Part shown: positions 1 to 10,905 of the stretch, one piece after another
How positions within the stretch are numbered: the stretch's first letter is position 1
Layout of the letters: each line of letters starts with the position of its first letter
DNA from: Erythrobasidium yunnanense
Taxonomy: Eukaryota > Basidiomycota > Cystobasidiomycetes > Erythrobasidiales > Erythrobasidiaceae
NCBI GenBank assembly: GCA_001600175.1
Contig: BCJC01000007.1
Span: 310,001-374,000, forward strand
Direction of reading: 5' to 3'
Length of the DNA: 64,000 nt
Notes under the pieces: model-generated
The model's database searches: none
Told to the model about the DNA's origin: nothing
The model's input: the letters and a program-made list of their open reading frames with translations, nothing else
Position numbers and translations under genes: made by a program

Positions 1-621
1 CTCTTTCTAGATTAGTGCGTATGGTTAAGCAAGGCAGATGTCAGGAGAGATGAAAGACAAGCAGCAGCCTAAGAACCTTGCTTTTCAGGGTTTAGATCCT
101 GGAACCTTCGATCCGGAACAGCACGTCGTGCCTCGGCGCCCGTTAAACTGTATCACCAGCATGGCAGGTCAGCCGAAAGCCGGGAAGAGAGCACATGGAA
201 TAGGTGTTGAGTTGAAAGAACGTCACAAGCATAGGGATGGGCTGAGAAGCTGTCTGGCAGTGGCGCAGCGGGCTGTCAGGAGGGTTAAGCTTGCGCCGCA
301 GTCTGACAACTTCTGTCGATCTCGCGAATCTTCTGTGCTTCCGAGCTGATGGATAAGCCGGGGCACTGCGATGTCCTCACGGGACATGATACCTGGTACC
401 TAAAATTGAACGAGCGTGGCACAACTCCTAATTTGCAACACAGAGACAGATTACGTATAGTGAGGTTGAACGAGATGATATAGATTCAATGATGATCGAT
501 ACCTGATACTCCTTGTTGCTTGGTCTTGCTTGTTGTGAAGGATTGTAACAATTGCATAACGAATCGTCGAAGTAGGCTGACTGTCCAGCAGTCGTGCCTT
601 ATGTCTTGTAAACGGTGCTGG
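1..621. other. Left-edge stretch without a supported gene
   Basis: The short open frames here show no recognisable domain, no plausible splice pattern and low-quality composition. The stretch lies downstream of the stop of the minus-strand coiled-coil gene and probably holds 3' untranslated and intergenic DNA. Confidence 0.5.
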
Positions 622-3600
622 CTAAGTCGGGACTCTTCGGCTGATAGAGATGCCGCGCCATATGATGCTGTACACAAATACAGATCAGCGAATGCTCAGA
701 TCTGACAGCTTTTATCGCGCAAAAACTCACCGTTCCAACCAGAACGACAGGCTCTCCTTCCATCCCCCACTCGCCGCGTTCGCGCCATGTACGTCCAGCA
801 TATTATACGCCTTCCAACTCGCGAACGAATCGTAGGAAGTAACATGATGATAATGCCTAGCAGGCATCAGCGTACCTCCCGACAGGACGCCAGAGAGGTA
901 GACTACTAATGTGTAGATGAGGAAACCGCTTGTTGTGTTTAGTAATAAGTTGAGCGAGGAACGCGTGTCGTGTGGTAGGAAGTTGGCGAGTGAGGGAGCA
1001 TATGGCTGGATCGCACGATGCCAGTTCGGAGTGTTCGTCTGGATGTACGGAGGGGGCGCCGTGTCTGGCACTTAATGCCACACTCACACTATCAGCTTCT
1101 CACACTATATCTTCTCGAGCATGATCACGCACCAACAGCCTGTAATCTCGCCCTCTCCTCCTTTGCGCGCACATACTCCTCTACAGCACGCAAGTCCACC
1201 TCCAATTCTCTCGCCAACTGATTCCTTTTCGCAAGCGGTGACATCTCCGGCTCAGCCTCCATCTGTACGCTCATATCTTCTCTGAAAAGAGATGGCATGT
1301 CGCATTGAATAGATACGTCTACGACGTCTATTGAGATTGTTTGTTGAGCAGGAGAGGCGTTGATGTCGCTGTTGGGGTTGTTTGATGCGTCGACGGCTGG
1401 CTTCTTGACGGGGCGTTTCTGCAGAGACCAAATTCAGATTAATACCCGTCAGCAGATGAGACAGCAGCCAATCTGTCGGCCAGACATACCAAACGCCGCC
1501 TCGTAGTGACGATCTCCTCTTCATAACTCTCATCCGGGTTCTGTCCTTTCCCTTCATCTCCTCCCTCTCCTTCATCCATACTTGCATCCTGCAATTTCCT
1601 CATCAACTCCCTGCCTAAATTCCTACTAATCGTCCCAGGTAAACCATCACTTCCACTCGCGCTCCTCTTCAGTCCCCCACTAGTACCATTCTCAAACTCC
1701 GACAATTTAGCTTGTGCGCGCAACTCATCTAGATCTAAGCGTAGGCGATCGATAGTTTCTTTTAGTGCCAAGTTCTCGGATCTTTGTTCTTCGAGCTCCG
1801 AGATGGATAATCGCGCTTCGGATAACTCTTCTTCCAAACGAGTAATGGTGCTTTGTAGGAAGTCGCGCTCACGGGTGATCTGCGCACACACCAAAGAGAG
1901 GTCAGCTGAATTGTTGAGATGCATAGGTGGATGAAGTGGGCATACCTTCGCTAAATCACTGTTACCATTTTGTACATTCTCGTCCGCCAGACGGAGTTCT
2001 TCATCTTTGGCTCGGATCGTATTGCGCAGCTTCTCCGACTCGTCTGCGCGCACAAAATCCTAAATCAGCCTCTCCTTTCCTGCTTTTTTACCTTATTCGA
2101 CATTGCGAACAAAACAAAAGGATGCACTCACTGCACTGTTCCTCGTACTGTTTCCTAGCATTCAGATACGCTGTTTTCTGCTTATCTCTCTCCTCCTTAT
2201 ACTTACTAGTCTGGCCTTCTAACGTCCCTATCTGAGAAACATATATTTTTTCTTTCCCCCTCAATTCTTTTTCCTCCCTTCTTTTAGCACCTAGCTCAGC
2301 TCGTACTTCTTCTAGTAGTGCTTCTTTTTCGAGAAGGGAAGAGTAGCTATCTGCTTTTTGTGCGTCGAGCTGGGCTACCTTGCGGGAGAGCTCTTGTTGG
2401 AGGACAGTGATCATTTCGCTCAATGAGGACTCGGAGGATAAAGAGGCGGTAGATAACGGAAGTGTGTGCATGGACTGAATAGCGTCGTCTAAGGAAAGGT
2501 CGCCGAGCGCGTCGTGTTGGGATAAGGGAGGAGAACGAGGCATGATATGGAATGGAGAAGGATCTAGGGAAGGTGATCGTGGTTGGAAGAGGGGAGATGT
2601 GAATCCACGATCATTCGGGCTAGTGCTGAGCAGGGGAGATGTATCCCTCGTCGACCTGTGTGAGCTTTGTCGAGATCTACCTCCTCCAGGCCGTGAATCA
2701 GCATGCTCTTCCTCCATCATGCTATCTAGACTAGGCATATTGGGACTAAGCACTCCATCCCACGGACTGCTCGGCCTAGGGGATGGTTCTTCGCTATTCT
2801 GCCTACTCCTACTACCTCCATCGCTATTCAGCCCTGGCGTACCGAATCGACTGCTATCAGCACTGATTCTGCGCGTCTTGGGCGGCGCAGGTCGCGTCCT
2901 TCTGAACCCCGCTTCGAGCGGCACGGCGGGCTCTAATGGACTAGACCTCTGTCTTGAGCCCAGAGAAGAGTTCGTTGGCGTTGCACTTTGTAGTGTTCTG
3001 TTTAGTGGTGCGGAGGCTGAAGCTTTGAGATCGGGTTTCTCGGGATCGCTGGTTGTTTTCTTGCGCTGATATGGAAATGAGGAGGACTGCATGGGCGTAC
3101 CCGGAGGAGACACGAGATGTTCTGGCATGGAATAGGAACGAGGGAAGACTAGCTCATCTGCATCTGCAGAGCCTGAGCCTTCGAGTGTGCCCTTAGCGAC
3201 GAGGACATTCGATCCTCTTGAGCTCTGGGACGAGCCGCTGGAAGTAGACTGAGATCGGCCTCTTCTTTGTCCCGAAGAGTCCTCGGTATCGCTATCTCCG
3301 CTGCTTAGAGGTGGAGTAGGTAGGGTCTTGTTTGCATATTTCGCGGTAGGGGACTCGGGAGCTTCGCCAGCATTGTTGTTGTTGTTACTTGGAGTGATGG
3401 CCGTCAGTAGTCCTACGAGGTCTTCGCTTGAGACATAGACTTCGGGGTGCTTTTGGTACCCTAACCGGCATCAGCGTCATCAACCCTCACAGCTTGGGGA
3501 CATCGTTCGCACCTGTTGAGCGAAGCTCTCCAACAATCCAAACTCCTCATCTTGCAGTATAGTCAGATTCCTGCGGTCTTGAAACGCCCGTACTAAATGT

Positions 3601-3833
3601 GGTAGTTCTCTGCATTGACATTTCCTCGATCCATCTTCGCCCTGCTCGATCGTTTCTCGCTGTTCAAATAGCTCGTTGATGAGTAGCTGTAGGTCATGAT
3701 GGCTGCGACGCTGTGGTGTGCTGTTTAAGCTGGCGTTGCTGGATACGCGCTGAAAGAACCGAACAAAGCGTCAGATTTGGCTCGACATGTTACATCGAGG
3801 ACAGCTCACTCTGGGCGTAGGGAGCAGACTCAT
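622..3833 (-). CDS. Coiled-coil, tail-anchored protein; possible KASH-like linker
   Basis: I do not recognise the family with certainty. The start MSLLPTPR is joined by an intron to a conserved-looking helical N-terminal segment (HHDLQLLINELFEQRETIEQ). A long Ser/Pro-rich disordered region follows, then a long coiled coil (LEEELSEARLSISELEEQRS), one membrane helix near the C-terminus (SGFLIYTLVVYLSGVL) and about 60 residues ending in RRVPT. Introns at about 3750-3809, 2054-2136, 1880-1947, 1420-1487, 1072-1128 and 668-730 join the frames cleanly. The junction near 3460-3530 does not: the best GT/AG pair leaves the wrong phase, and only an unusually short 30-nt intron keeps the frame, so that boundary is unsure. 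One C-terminal helix with a short lumenal tail ending in Pro-Thr resembles KASH proteins, which join SUN proteins across the nuclear envelope. A Golgi or ER tether is the alternative. Confidence 0.75.
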
Positions 3834-4294
3834 CGTACCAGATTAGTCGGCATTATCTCAACCCTTCAGCTCATCGTCGAATCGCATCAACATGGTTAAG
3901 AGGTCCAAGCGCAACGCATGACCAAAGCAACGGCTCGACCATACAAGAGTTTTCGTCCTCGAAGGCGAGGGAAAGGTTGTCAAAGCTTGCTACTATAGTT
4001 TTTGTCTCTTACTCTTATCCCAGTATCCTTATCCAGAAGAGCTGTCTCGTTCCGCAAGTCGAACGAGCCGGCCCTGATGTAGTCTCGAGATGACCTTCGA
4101 AAAAAGCAGCCAGTCAGTCGCAGTCTGCACTTTATATACACACTCTGTATATACTGTCGTTACATACTCGTTTCCCCTTCTTGTTCGCGGTTTTTGTGAA
4201 TGTCATTTACGCGTTGTTTACGGCCTCGCGCGCCTCACCTCTGCTCGAACTCGAAGTCGGCCAAATCGCATACAAGCTTCTCTTGTAGTTCACC
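3834..4294. promoter_or_regulatory. Divergent promoter region, coiled-coil gene / POL3
   Basis: This 461-bp region lies between the two divergent start codons. It holds TA-rich stretches near 4130-4160 and an ACGCGT box 81 bp before the POL3 ATG. The open frames inside it look non-coding. Confidence 0.5.
4209..4214 (+). promoter_or_regulatory. MCB-like ACGCGT box upstream of POL3
   Basis: The palindrome ACGCGT (in TTTACGCGTTG) lies 81 bp before the POL3 start. In fungi this MluI cell-cycle box is bound by MBF-type factors and drives G1/S expression of DNA-replication genes. Location and target fit, but it is a single 6-bp match. Confidence 0.4.
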
Positions 4295-7200
4295 ATGGAC
4301 TCCGACTACTCTTCAGGCGGCAACAGCGGGCCCTCGTCTCCCTCCTCACTAGCGCTGAGCCCTCATCCAGAAGAAGAGAATCTAGCACCTAAAAACCTCG
4401 ACCTCGGGAGTTCAGCAGCCTTAGCCAATGAAGGTGCTCAATCCCATCAAGGACCACCTGGTACACCGTCAAGGAGCGCTGCGAAACGACGTAAACTGGG
4501 CAGTCCTGGTCCAAGTATCTCGTTTGATGGCGCGCATGCTACCCCGCCTAGTGCGATTGGAGGAGGGTTGATGCCCAGTAGCCCTATCAAGAGTGCGCAG
4601 AAGAAGGATATTCTACCACCAGCGTCTTCCTCACAGCTTAGCAAGCCCGGGCTTAAAGGCAAGAAGAAAGACGATGGAAAGGGCGGAGGATGGGAGGATG
4701 TCCTTGAACGACTAGGCGCAACAGAGGGTGGGCCTGCTCTCTCTCATCTCTTTAGTGCTCCTCTCTAATACCGCATTGGATTGACAGCCGCCGGTGAAGC
4801 ACAAGAATGGAAACGGCCCCATCTCACGCCCTTCGTCCCCAAAGCACGCAGTCTCATCTTCCAGCAGATAGACATTGAAGAGACGTCCGAGATGCGCTAT
4901 GGACCCGTTCTACGCGTCTTTGGAATAACACAAGAAGGACATTCTGTACTGGCGCATATAAGACAGTTCCTACCGTATTTCTGGGTAGCGGCTCCTAGAG
5001 GATTCACGAATAATGATTGTAAAGACTTTGCTGTTTACCTCAATGTGCGTAGCAACCCTTTTCTCCTTTCCTCAATCTTCTGCAAGGACTAACGCTTGGA
5101 TTATACGCTCCCAGACCCTCGTCGCGCGCGATCAGAGCAAGATCATTTCCTCCGTCTCGATATCCAACAAGAAGTCGCTCTGGGGCTACAGAGGGGACGA
5201 CAGCCATCCCTTTTTAAAGATCGTGCTCACGGAATACAAGCATGTCAGCAAGACGAAGCTCGCGTTCGAGAGAGGAGAAGTTACCAGTTGGAGGAATGGA
5301 AGTATGTTTGGAGATAATGTAATGACGTACGAAAGTAATATACCCTATACGTTGCGATTCATGATTGATCACAAGGTGGGCGCTCCCTCTCTCATTCTTC
5401 CCTATTTATTCCGCTTCTATACTACGGGCCACACTGATTGAGATATATGTGTGAATGTACGACAGATCTCCGGCATGAACTGGCTCGAGCTGCCCGCCGG
5501 GAAATACGAACTACGAACCAACGCGAATAAGATCAGCAACTGTCAAATCGAATTTGACTGTTCGCATGCGGATTTAATATCTCATGAACCAGAGGGCGAG
5601 TGGTCAAAGATCGCTCCATTGAGGATATTGTCGTTCGATATTGAATGTGCGGGAAGAAAAGGAGTCTTCCCGGACCCGGATGTGGATCCTGTCATCCAGA
5701 TAGCGAGTATGGTGACGCGTCAGGGTGCGGCCATCTCCATTTCTATTATGTCCTCCAAGCTGATTGAAAATATGTGTGTCTTGATATACAGGCGAAAGCA
5801 AGCCCTTTGTGCGAAATGTATTCACGCTCAACACATGTTCAAACATCGTAGGCTCCCAAGTCTTGTCATTCACAGACGAGCAGAAGATGCTTGAGAAATG
5901 GCAGGAATACCTCGAAGAAGTAGACCCGGATATTGTCATAGGTTACAATATCGCAAATTTCGATTTACCATACCTCATGGATAGAGCGAAAAAGATAAAA
6001 GCTACGAAATTTCCGTATCTGGGGAGACTGAAGAGTACGTTCTCTGCCCTCCTTGGCTTACCCTGCAAGTTTGCAGAGAAAGCAGAGCTGATGTAACTCG
6101 TGTGCGGATTCACAGAGATCAAAGCGGAAGTCAAAGAAACACACTTCAGCTCAAAGGCATACGGCCAACGCGATTCGAAAGAGACCAAGATGGACGGCCG
6201 ACTACAGCTCGATATCCTTCAAGTCATGCAGAGAGACTATAAGCTGCGAAGCTACAGTTTGAACAGTGTTTGCGCGCACTTCCTAGGTGAGTTTGCAATC
6301 CCCCGCAGCTTAGTCTTAAGTGATGAATGTCGATACTGATGTCCGTGGATGTGTGCTTTCGTCAGGCGAACAGAAAGAAGACGTACATTACTCCATCATC
6401 ACCGAACTGCAGAACGGAAACGCCGAATCCCGACGTCGATTGGCCGTATATTGTCTAAAAGACGCCTATCTCCCTCAAAGATTGATGGACAAGCTCATGT
6501 GCTTGATCAATTATATCGAGATGGCAAGAGTCACGGGTGTTCCCTTCAACTTTTTGTTGAGTAGAGGACAGCAGATCAAAGTCGTCTCGCAGCTGTTTAG
6601 AAAGGCACAGAGTGAAGGATATGTAGTGCCTGCGCTGAAATCGGAAGGTGAGCAGAATCCAGCCGCCTTCGCAGGAACACGCTAATTGATTGTCTTTCAG
6701 GCGTCGATGAACAATACGAAGGAGCGACAGTCATCGAGCCCGAAAAAGGCTACTACGATGTCCCCATCGCTACTCTCGATTTCGCTTCTCTATATCCCTC
6801 AATCATGATGGCACACAATTTATGCTATACGACTCTATTGGACAACCTCACAGTCACTAAGCTGAATCTGCAGAAGGACGTAGATTATGTGATTACGCCG
6901 AATAACGGTAAGCATGTCCGCTCAGTCCGGAGCAGGGAGGTCGAAAGCTGACGTGAAGGCAATCAGACATGTTCGCCATGCCTTCACGCAGAAAGGGTCT
7001 CCTGCCGACTGTTCTGGAAGATCTACTAGCTGCAAGAAAGCGTGCCAAGAACGATCTGAAGAAGGAGACAGATCCATTCAAGCGCGCCGTGCTAGATGGT
7101 CGTCAATTAGCGTTGAAGGCAAGTTCTACCGCTTATCCTGTTAGCCCTCAAGCATTTAACAAGCTTTTAATTTGACCTTAGGTCTCCGCCAACTCCGTAT

Positions 7201-8771
7201 ACGGATTCACAGGCGCTACAGTCGGTAAACTGCCCTGTCTTCCCATCTCTACGTCCGTCACGGCCTACGGCCGACAAATGATTGAGACTACCAAAACCGA
7301 AGTGGAAGCGCATTATAATACAGATAATGGATATGAAACAAATGCTCAAGTCATTTATGGAGATACCGATTCCGTCATGGTCAAATTTGGATGTAAAGAT
7401 ATCGAGACGGCCATGAAATTGGGTAAGCCAGACCCAGCTATGGTATAAGGTGAGGAGGATATTGACGATTGTGATCATCAGGCGCCGAAGCTGCTACTAA
7501 AGTCACGGACAAATTCGTCAAGCCTATCAAGCTAGAATTTGAGAAAGTCTACTTCCCTTATCTGCTCATCAGTAAGAAAAGATATGCCGGACTATACTGG
7601 ACAAAGCCAGACAAGTGGGACAAGATGGACGCAAAGGGTATCGAGGTGCGCTGGCTTTGCCCTCAAGTAATTTGCTGAGCCTTCAGCTGATGCTTGATGT
7701 GGGGCCAGACTGTAAGAAGAGATAATTGCCGTCTAGTCTCCACTGTTATCGGAACTTGCCTCAAAAAGATGCTGGTCGACCGAGACGTAGTGGGCGCCGA
7801 AGAGTATGTCTGGTGTTCGCAACACAAATGAAGACAATGACTGACCGCCAGTACCTATAGATACGTCAAGCAAACCATCTCAGACCTGCTACAGAACAAA
7901 GTCGATCTATCCCAGCTAGTCATTACGAAAGCTTTGGCGAAAGCAGAATATGCAGCCAAGCAGGCACACGTAGAATTGGCTGCTCGTATGAAGAAGCGAG
8001 ATGCCGGATCAGCCCCTTCTCTCGGTGATCGTGTAGCGTATGTGATCATTAAGGGTTCAGCCAGTAAGTCCGCATCCGCGTACGCGAACCCCAAAGAAGT
8101 CGTGCTGAAATCCTGATCTGCAGAGGCGAAAGGTTTCGAGAAAGCAGAAGATCCCCTCTACGTACTCGACAACAATCTCCCCATCGACACCCGGCATTAT
8201 TTAGAGAACCAGCTCTCCAAACCCCTCTTACGTATTTTCGAGCCTATTTTGGGAGATAAAGCGAATTCTCTACTCGCTGGAGACCATACACGCTCTGTGG
8301 CTATAGCTACGCCGACGAGTGGTGGTCTGATGGGTTTCGTAAAAGTCACCTTGACTTGCTTAGGCTGCAGAAGTCCGTTGAACAAGTCGACGAGTGCTGG
8401 CAGTATGTGCTTCTTCTACTATGCGATGTTGAACATCAAGCTGACTGCATATTTGCTCAACAGATGACGCCGTCTGTAAAAACTGCAAAGCGAAAGGCAG
8501 GACACCGGAGCTGTATCAGAAACACGTAGGTCTGACATACTCCATGCTCACGCACTTGGCTAACGGCCTGTCCTCGCAGTTGACTTTGACGACAGCTGCC
8601 GAAGCGATGCACGCGCGATTGTGGACAAACTGTCAACGGTGTCAAGGCTCACTACATCAAGACGTGGTTTGCCAGAACGGAGATTGTCCGATATTTTACA
8701 TGCGCAAGAAGGCAATGAAGGATGTAGAGGATCAGTTAACGACATTAGCACGATTTGATGGGGATTGGTAG
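4295..8771 (+). CDS. POL3: DNA polymerase delta catalytic subunit
   Basis: This is the family-B replicative polymerase that makes most of the lagging strand and proofreads with a 3'-5' exonuclease. The gene is split by more than fifteen short introns. In order one reads: a disordered N-terminus with a basic nuclear signal (AAKRRKLGS); Exo I ([11 protein letters not shown]); Exo II ([16 protein letters not shown]); palm motif A ([15 protein letters not shown]); motif B ([13 protein letters not shown]); motif C with the catalytic aspartates ([11 protein letters not shown]); the KKRYAGL element; and two C-terminal cysteine modules. These are CysA (CLGC...CKNC) and CysB (NCQRC...CQNGDC), the latter known in this family as the 4Fe-4S site that binds the accessory subunits. 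All catalytic residues are present and length is about the family norm. The first intron (about 4731-4788) follows the tract [14 protein letters not shown]. An MCB-like box lies upstream. Confidence 0.97.
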
Positions 8772-9084
8772 ATGGGAGAAGTAGTTGGCCAAAGTTGTTG
8801 TATCTATTTTGCATCCATGCACGTCTTCCTGCTATTCTATCACGAACGAGAAATGCTCTTCACATCTAACAGCTATGTTGACAAGGTCCCGGACGACTCG
8901 CTCTGCGGTCGAGTAAACAGCAGTAAGTCCTACTGCTTGGCCTCCTCTGACGCTGGCCTGATGCCATGGAAGGCGTTATATAGGAGAGTATGCAGCCTCT
9001 TCTCCTCGAGCGGTGCTGGATTCGGGCTGGCAGCAGTGTGTCAGTCCTTGAACTACATACGTGTCATCAAGCGCGAGGAACTTA
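8772..9084. other. Convergent intergenic region POL3 / maleylacetate reductase
   Basis: Both neighbouring genes end here. I see no gene; it should hold the two 3' ends. Confidence 0.6.
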
Positions 9085-10531
9085 CTATTTAGCTCGGCAA
9101 GCGATCTCAATAGCTTTCGGGATATCTTCCTCCTTAAAGCCCAAAGCTTTCAGGGAATAAGGTGCTCCATTATTCTTCGCTAGATCGAAGATATTTTGAG
9201 CTGCATTTGTTGTACCCATTGCTTTTGCTACCCGCGCGATTGCTTCCTTTGCGTATGGCTCGTTATATGCCACGGCATGAGGCAGGATAACAGTATGCGT
9301 CTCTGCATGCGGCATGCCGAATGAACCGCCTAGCGTATGGCAGAGCTGGCAAGGTACACCTTCAGCTATAGTACTAATGGATTCGTGAGACGAGACTGCG
9401 CTCACCTTGTGATGCAAGCCCATTCCGCATGCTCCCAAAACTGTTCCTCCACACCACGCTCCGAACAGGGCGTTCGAGCGAGCTTCCCTATCCTGCGGGT
9501 CTTGTATAATCTTGGGGATAGCCTGTACTAAGCTCTCTATTCCTTGTATCGCGAGGGAAGAGTGGATCGGGTTGGCATCTGCAGCATATAACGCTTCCAC
9601 GGCATGGGCTATCGAGTTGATCCCGCTCGTCACTGTCATTTGGGGCGGTAGAGTCATTGTGTAGTCGATATCGTACACTATGGCTTGCGGAAGCACCTTC
9701 AGAGACAGATTATCAGAAACCCGTCAGAGCGACTTGGCGGTCTAGACGTACTTTATCGGTCTTTTGGGTCGTCTTGATGGTCTCGCCTTGCTCGTTTGTC
9801 TCGCTCTGCCCAATGATGGGAGTAGCTTCGGATCCTGCATCTGTTTAGAGAAAGAATAGGAACGTAAAACAGGTTAATTGACGCGCCTGAAACTTGTAAG
9901 GCTCGCCAGGATGTAAGCTCACAAGTAGTAGGAACGGCTGTCTGCTTAATCTTGCCATCTGAGTGCAATGCCAGGGCTTTGCCTAATCCTATCGTAGATC
10001 CACCGCCCACGGCGACCTGTGAGATAAAGTCGGGTCAGCGATGCTTGAAGTGGAGCTTGCCAAGAATAGACTCACGACACAGTCCACTTTGTGCTCATTC
10101 GCAAAAGCCAAGGCTTTCTTCGTCACGTCCATCGGGGTGTGCATGGCAGCTTCTGTGAACATGCCGACACCGAGCTCGCCCTACATCAGGAAGATGGTCA
10201 GCTATAGGTTCTTCAGGCGGGATATTGGAAAGGCTGACGAGCTGAGATTTGATGGCATCTCCAGTATCGACTTGATGCGGTGTTGTAAGGACGAGGACGC
10301 GAGACTAGGAAGAAGGGCATAGCAATGAGCATAGGAAGGATATCTTGCGGGTTCATCAAGACGCACGCAGCCCAGAGCTCTGACTTGAGATGCTATCTGC
10401 GCGCTACTTCCCCAGCCGAAGACGACGGAAGCTGGTAAAGCTTTGTAGACGAAAGGCTGCAAGGTTGCATATGTTTCAGCAAGATTGATATCTTGAAGGC
10501 CTGACCAATGCAAGCCGGATCTGACCTGCAT
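9085..10531 (-). CDS. Maleylacetate reductase (iron-type alcohol dehydrogenase family)
   Basis: The predicted enzyme reduces maleylacetate to 3-oxoadipate with NAD(P)H. This is the last specific step of the hydroxyquinol (resorcinol, 4-hydroxybenzoate) branch of aromatic breakdown in the cytosol. Six introns assemble about 360 residues, the family length. The start is MQVRSGLH followed by FVYKALPASVVFGWG. Next come the dinucleotide-binding loop (VAVGGGSTIGLGKAL), a YAGSEATPI segment, VTSGINSIAHAVEALY, and the His-rich core (GMGLHHKLCHTLGG, then MPHAETHTVILPH) that distinguishes maleylacetate reductases within the iron-ADH fold. Introns at about 10322-10387, 10160-10215, 10013-10073, 9842-9923, 9699-9752 and 9348-9408 restore these motifs. 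No other ring-cleavage gene (hydroxyquinol dioxygenase, phenol hydroxylase) is in the window, so the pathway is not clustered here. Confidence 0.92.
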
Positions 10532-10905
10532 ATCGATGTCTTGCAAGCTTCAAGTCCAAGAAAACGCGCAAGAAGACGGCTTTCGAGCAGCTGATCTTGC
10601 TAAATAGGTATGAGTGCAGTACAGAGCTGGCCTATAGCACGGAAAGGCGCGCTGGTATGAGTGTCTGAGCGGTGGTGGGGTCTTGCTTCGGCATTTCCGG
10701 GTACCTGTTTATCCCGCCCCATCTGAATGGTGATGCCTCGTCTGATTGGTGATAGCGATGAAGACAGCACGACTGCATGGCTTCAGCAAAGACTGCAACC
10801 CTTGCCTTCGTCACGGGAAAAACTGTCTTGGATTGCTGGGTATAATATCGCGTACACGACAGGGGACCAGCCATACTACACGAGCTGATACTATCAATCT
10901 CTCAC
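10532..10905. other. Intergenic region with no supported gene
   Basis: This is the upstream region of the maleylacetate reductase gene and the 3' flank of VPS1. Small open frames show no domain or splice pattern. Confidence 0.5.

Noticed and set aside
38-349. 103-residue open frame at the left edge
   Set aside because: No domain, no splice structure and random-looking composition.
2542-3069. Plus-strand 175-residue open frame
   Set aside because: It is antisense to the Ser/Pro-rich exon of the coiled-coil gene; its Leu/Gly-rich translation is the mirror of that composition.
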